From: Hyphomicrobiales bacterium
GTDB lineage: Bacteria > Pseudomonadota > Alphaproteobacteria > Rhizobiales > Rhizobiaceae
DNA length: 6,312 bases
Reading direction: 5' to 3'
NCBI GenBank assembly: GCA_011087745.1
Contig: JAALLB010000106.1
Coordinates: 1 to 6,312, forward strand
Below the pieces are notes generated by a model. It was not told where the DNA came from. It did not search any database and worked only from the letters and a program-made list of their open reading frames with translations. Below are positions 6,206 through 6,312 of this stretch, in pieces; within the stretch, counting starts at the first letter, position 1, and each line of letters begins with the position of its first letter. The translations under genes were made by a program, and so were the position numbers.

Positions 6206-6312
6206 TTATTCTGCCTTGACTAAATCGAGCAATGCCTGATAACCCGTGCCCCCATACGCTACTCGATTCACACATCTTGCGCCATCGTGTATCCGAGTTG
6301 GATTGCCCTGAA
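6206..6312 (-). CDS. C-terminal end of an unidentified protein, convergent with the operon
   Basis: On the minus strand one frame is open from the window edge to a TAA (complement of 6206-6208). It encodes 34 residues that look like real protein: QGNPTRIHDGARCVNRVAY followed by GGTGYQALLDLVKAE. Composition shifts here from the A+T-rich spacer to a coding-like G+C level, and the codons used are ordinary. A neighbouring minus frame is also open over this short stretch, so openness alone proves little; the call rests on peptide character and the compositional shift. I do not recognise the family. The convergent orientation puts it outside the operon. Confidence 0.45.
   Translation of the reverse strand, partial: QGNPTRIHDGARCVNRVAYGGTGYQALLDLVKAE

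Overview
This window is a compact, almost entirely plus-strand housekeeping operon with the gene order known from alphaproteobacteria, especially Hyphomicrobiales (Rhizobiales): D-Ala-D-Ala carboxypeptidase (dacF/dacC type), tmk, holB, metG, tatD, an MBL-fold hydrolase of the PhnP type, then a small DUF2798 membrane protein. Base composition looks moderately A+T-rich for that group (estimated by eye), so a lower-GC, perhaps marine or host-associated, member is plausible. The assignment rests on gene order and protein style only.

Layout. Positions 1-938 hold the 3' part of a penicillin-binding-protein-5-like carboxypeptidase that is broken by a frameshift at a seven-A run (553-559). The catalytic SxN and KTG motifs lie before the break and the C-terminal domain after it. 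A 45-bp gap with a perfect 8-bp hairpin precedes tmk (984-1658). tmk overlaps holB (1651-2703) by 8 bp. holB ends in a strong 10-bp inverted repeat and is followed 20 bp later by metG (2724-4274). The next three junctions (metG/tatD, tatD/MBL, MBL/DUF2798) are all one-base stop/start overlaps. After the operon (6111-6205) comes a very A+T-rich spacer with nested inverted repeats, then the C-terminal end of an apparently convergent minus-strand gene that runs off the window.

How the genes relate. The operon mixes cell-wall trimming (carboxypeptidase), dTTP supply (Tmk), the replisome clamp loader (delta prime), translation (MetRS), a TatD-family metal-dependent DNase/hydrolase and an MBL hydrolase of unknown substrate. 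It is a conserved growth-linked cluster rather than a single pathway, and the tight overlaps imply co-transcription and translational coupling.

I found no mobile element, CRISPR array, tRNA or rRNA gene, toxin-antitoxin pair or defence system. The points worth a second look are the carboxypeptidase frameshift (with a possible second one near the window's left edge), three inverted repeats at gene boundaries, and the coupled DUF2798 gene.
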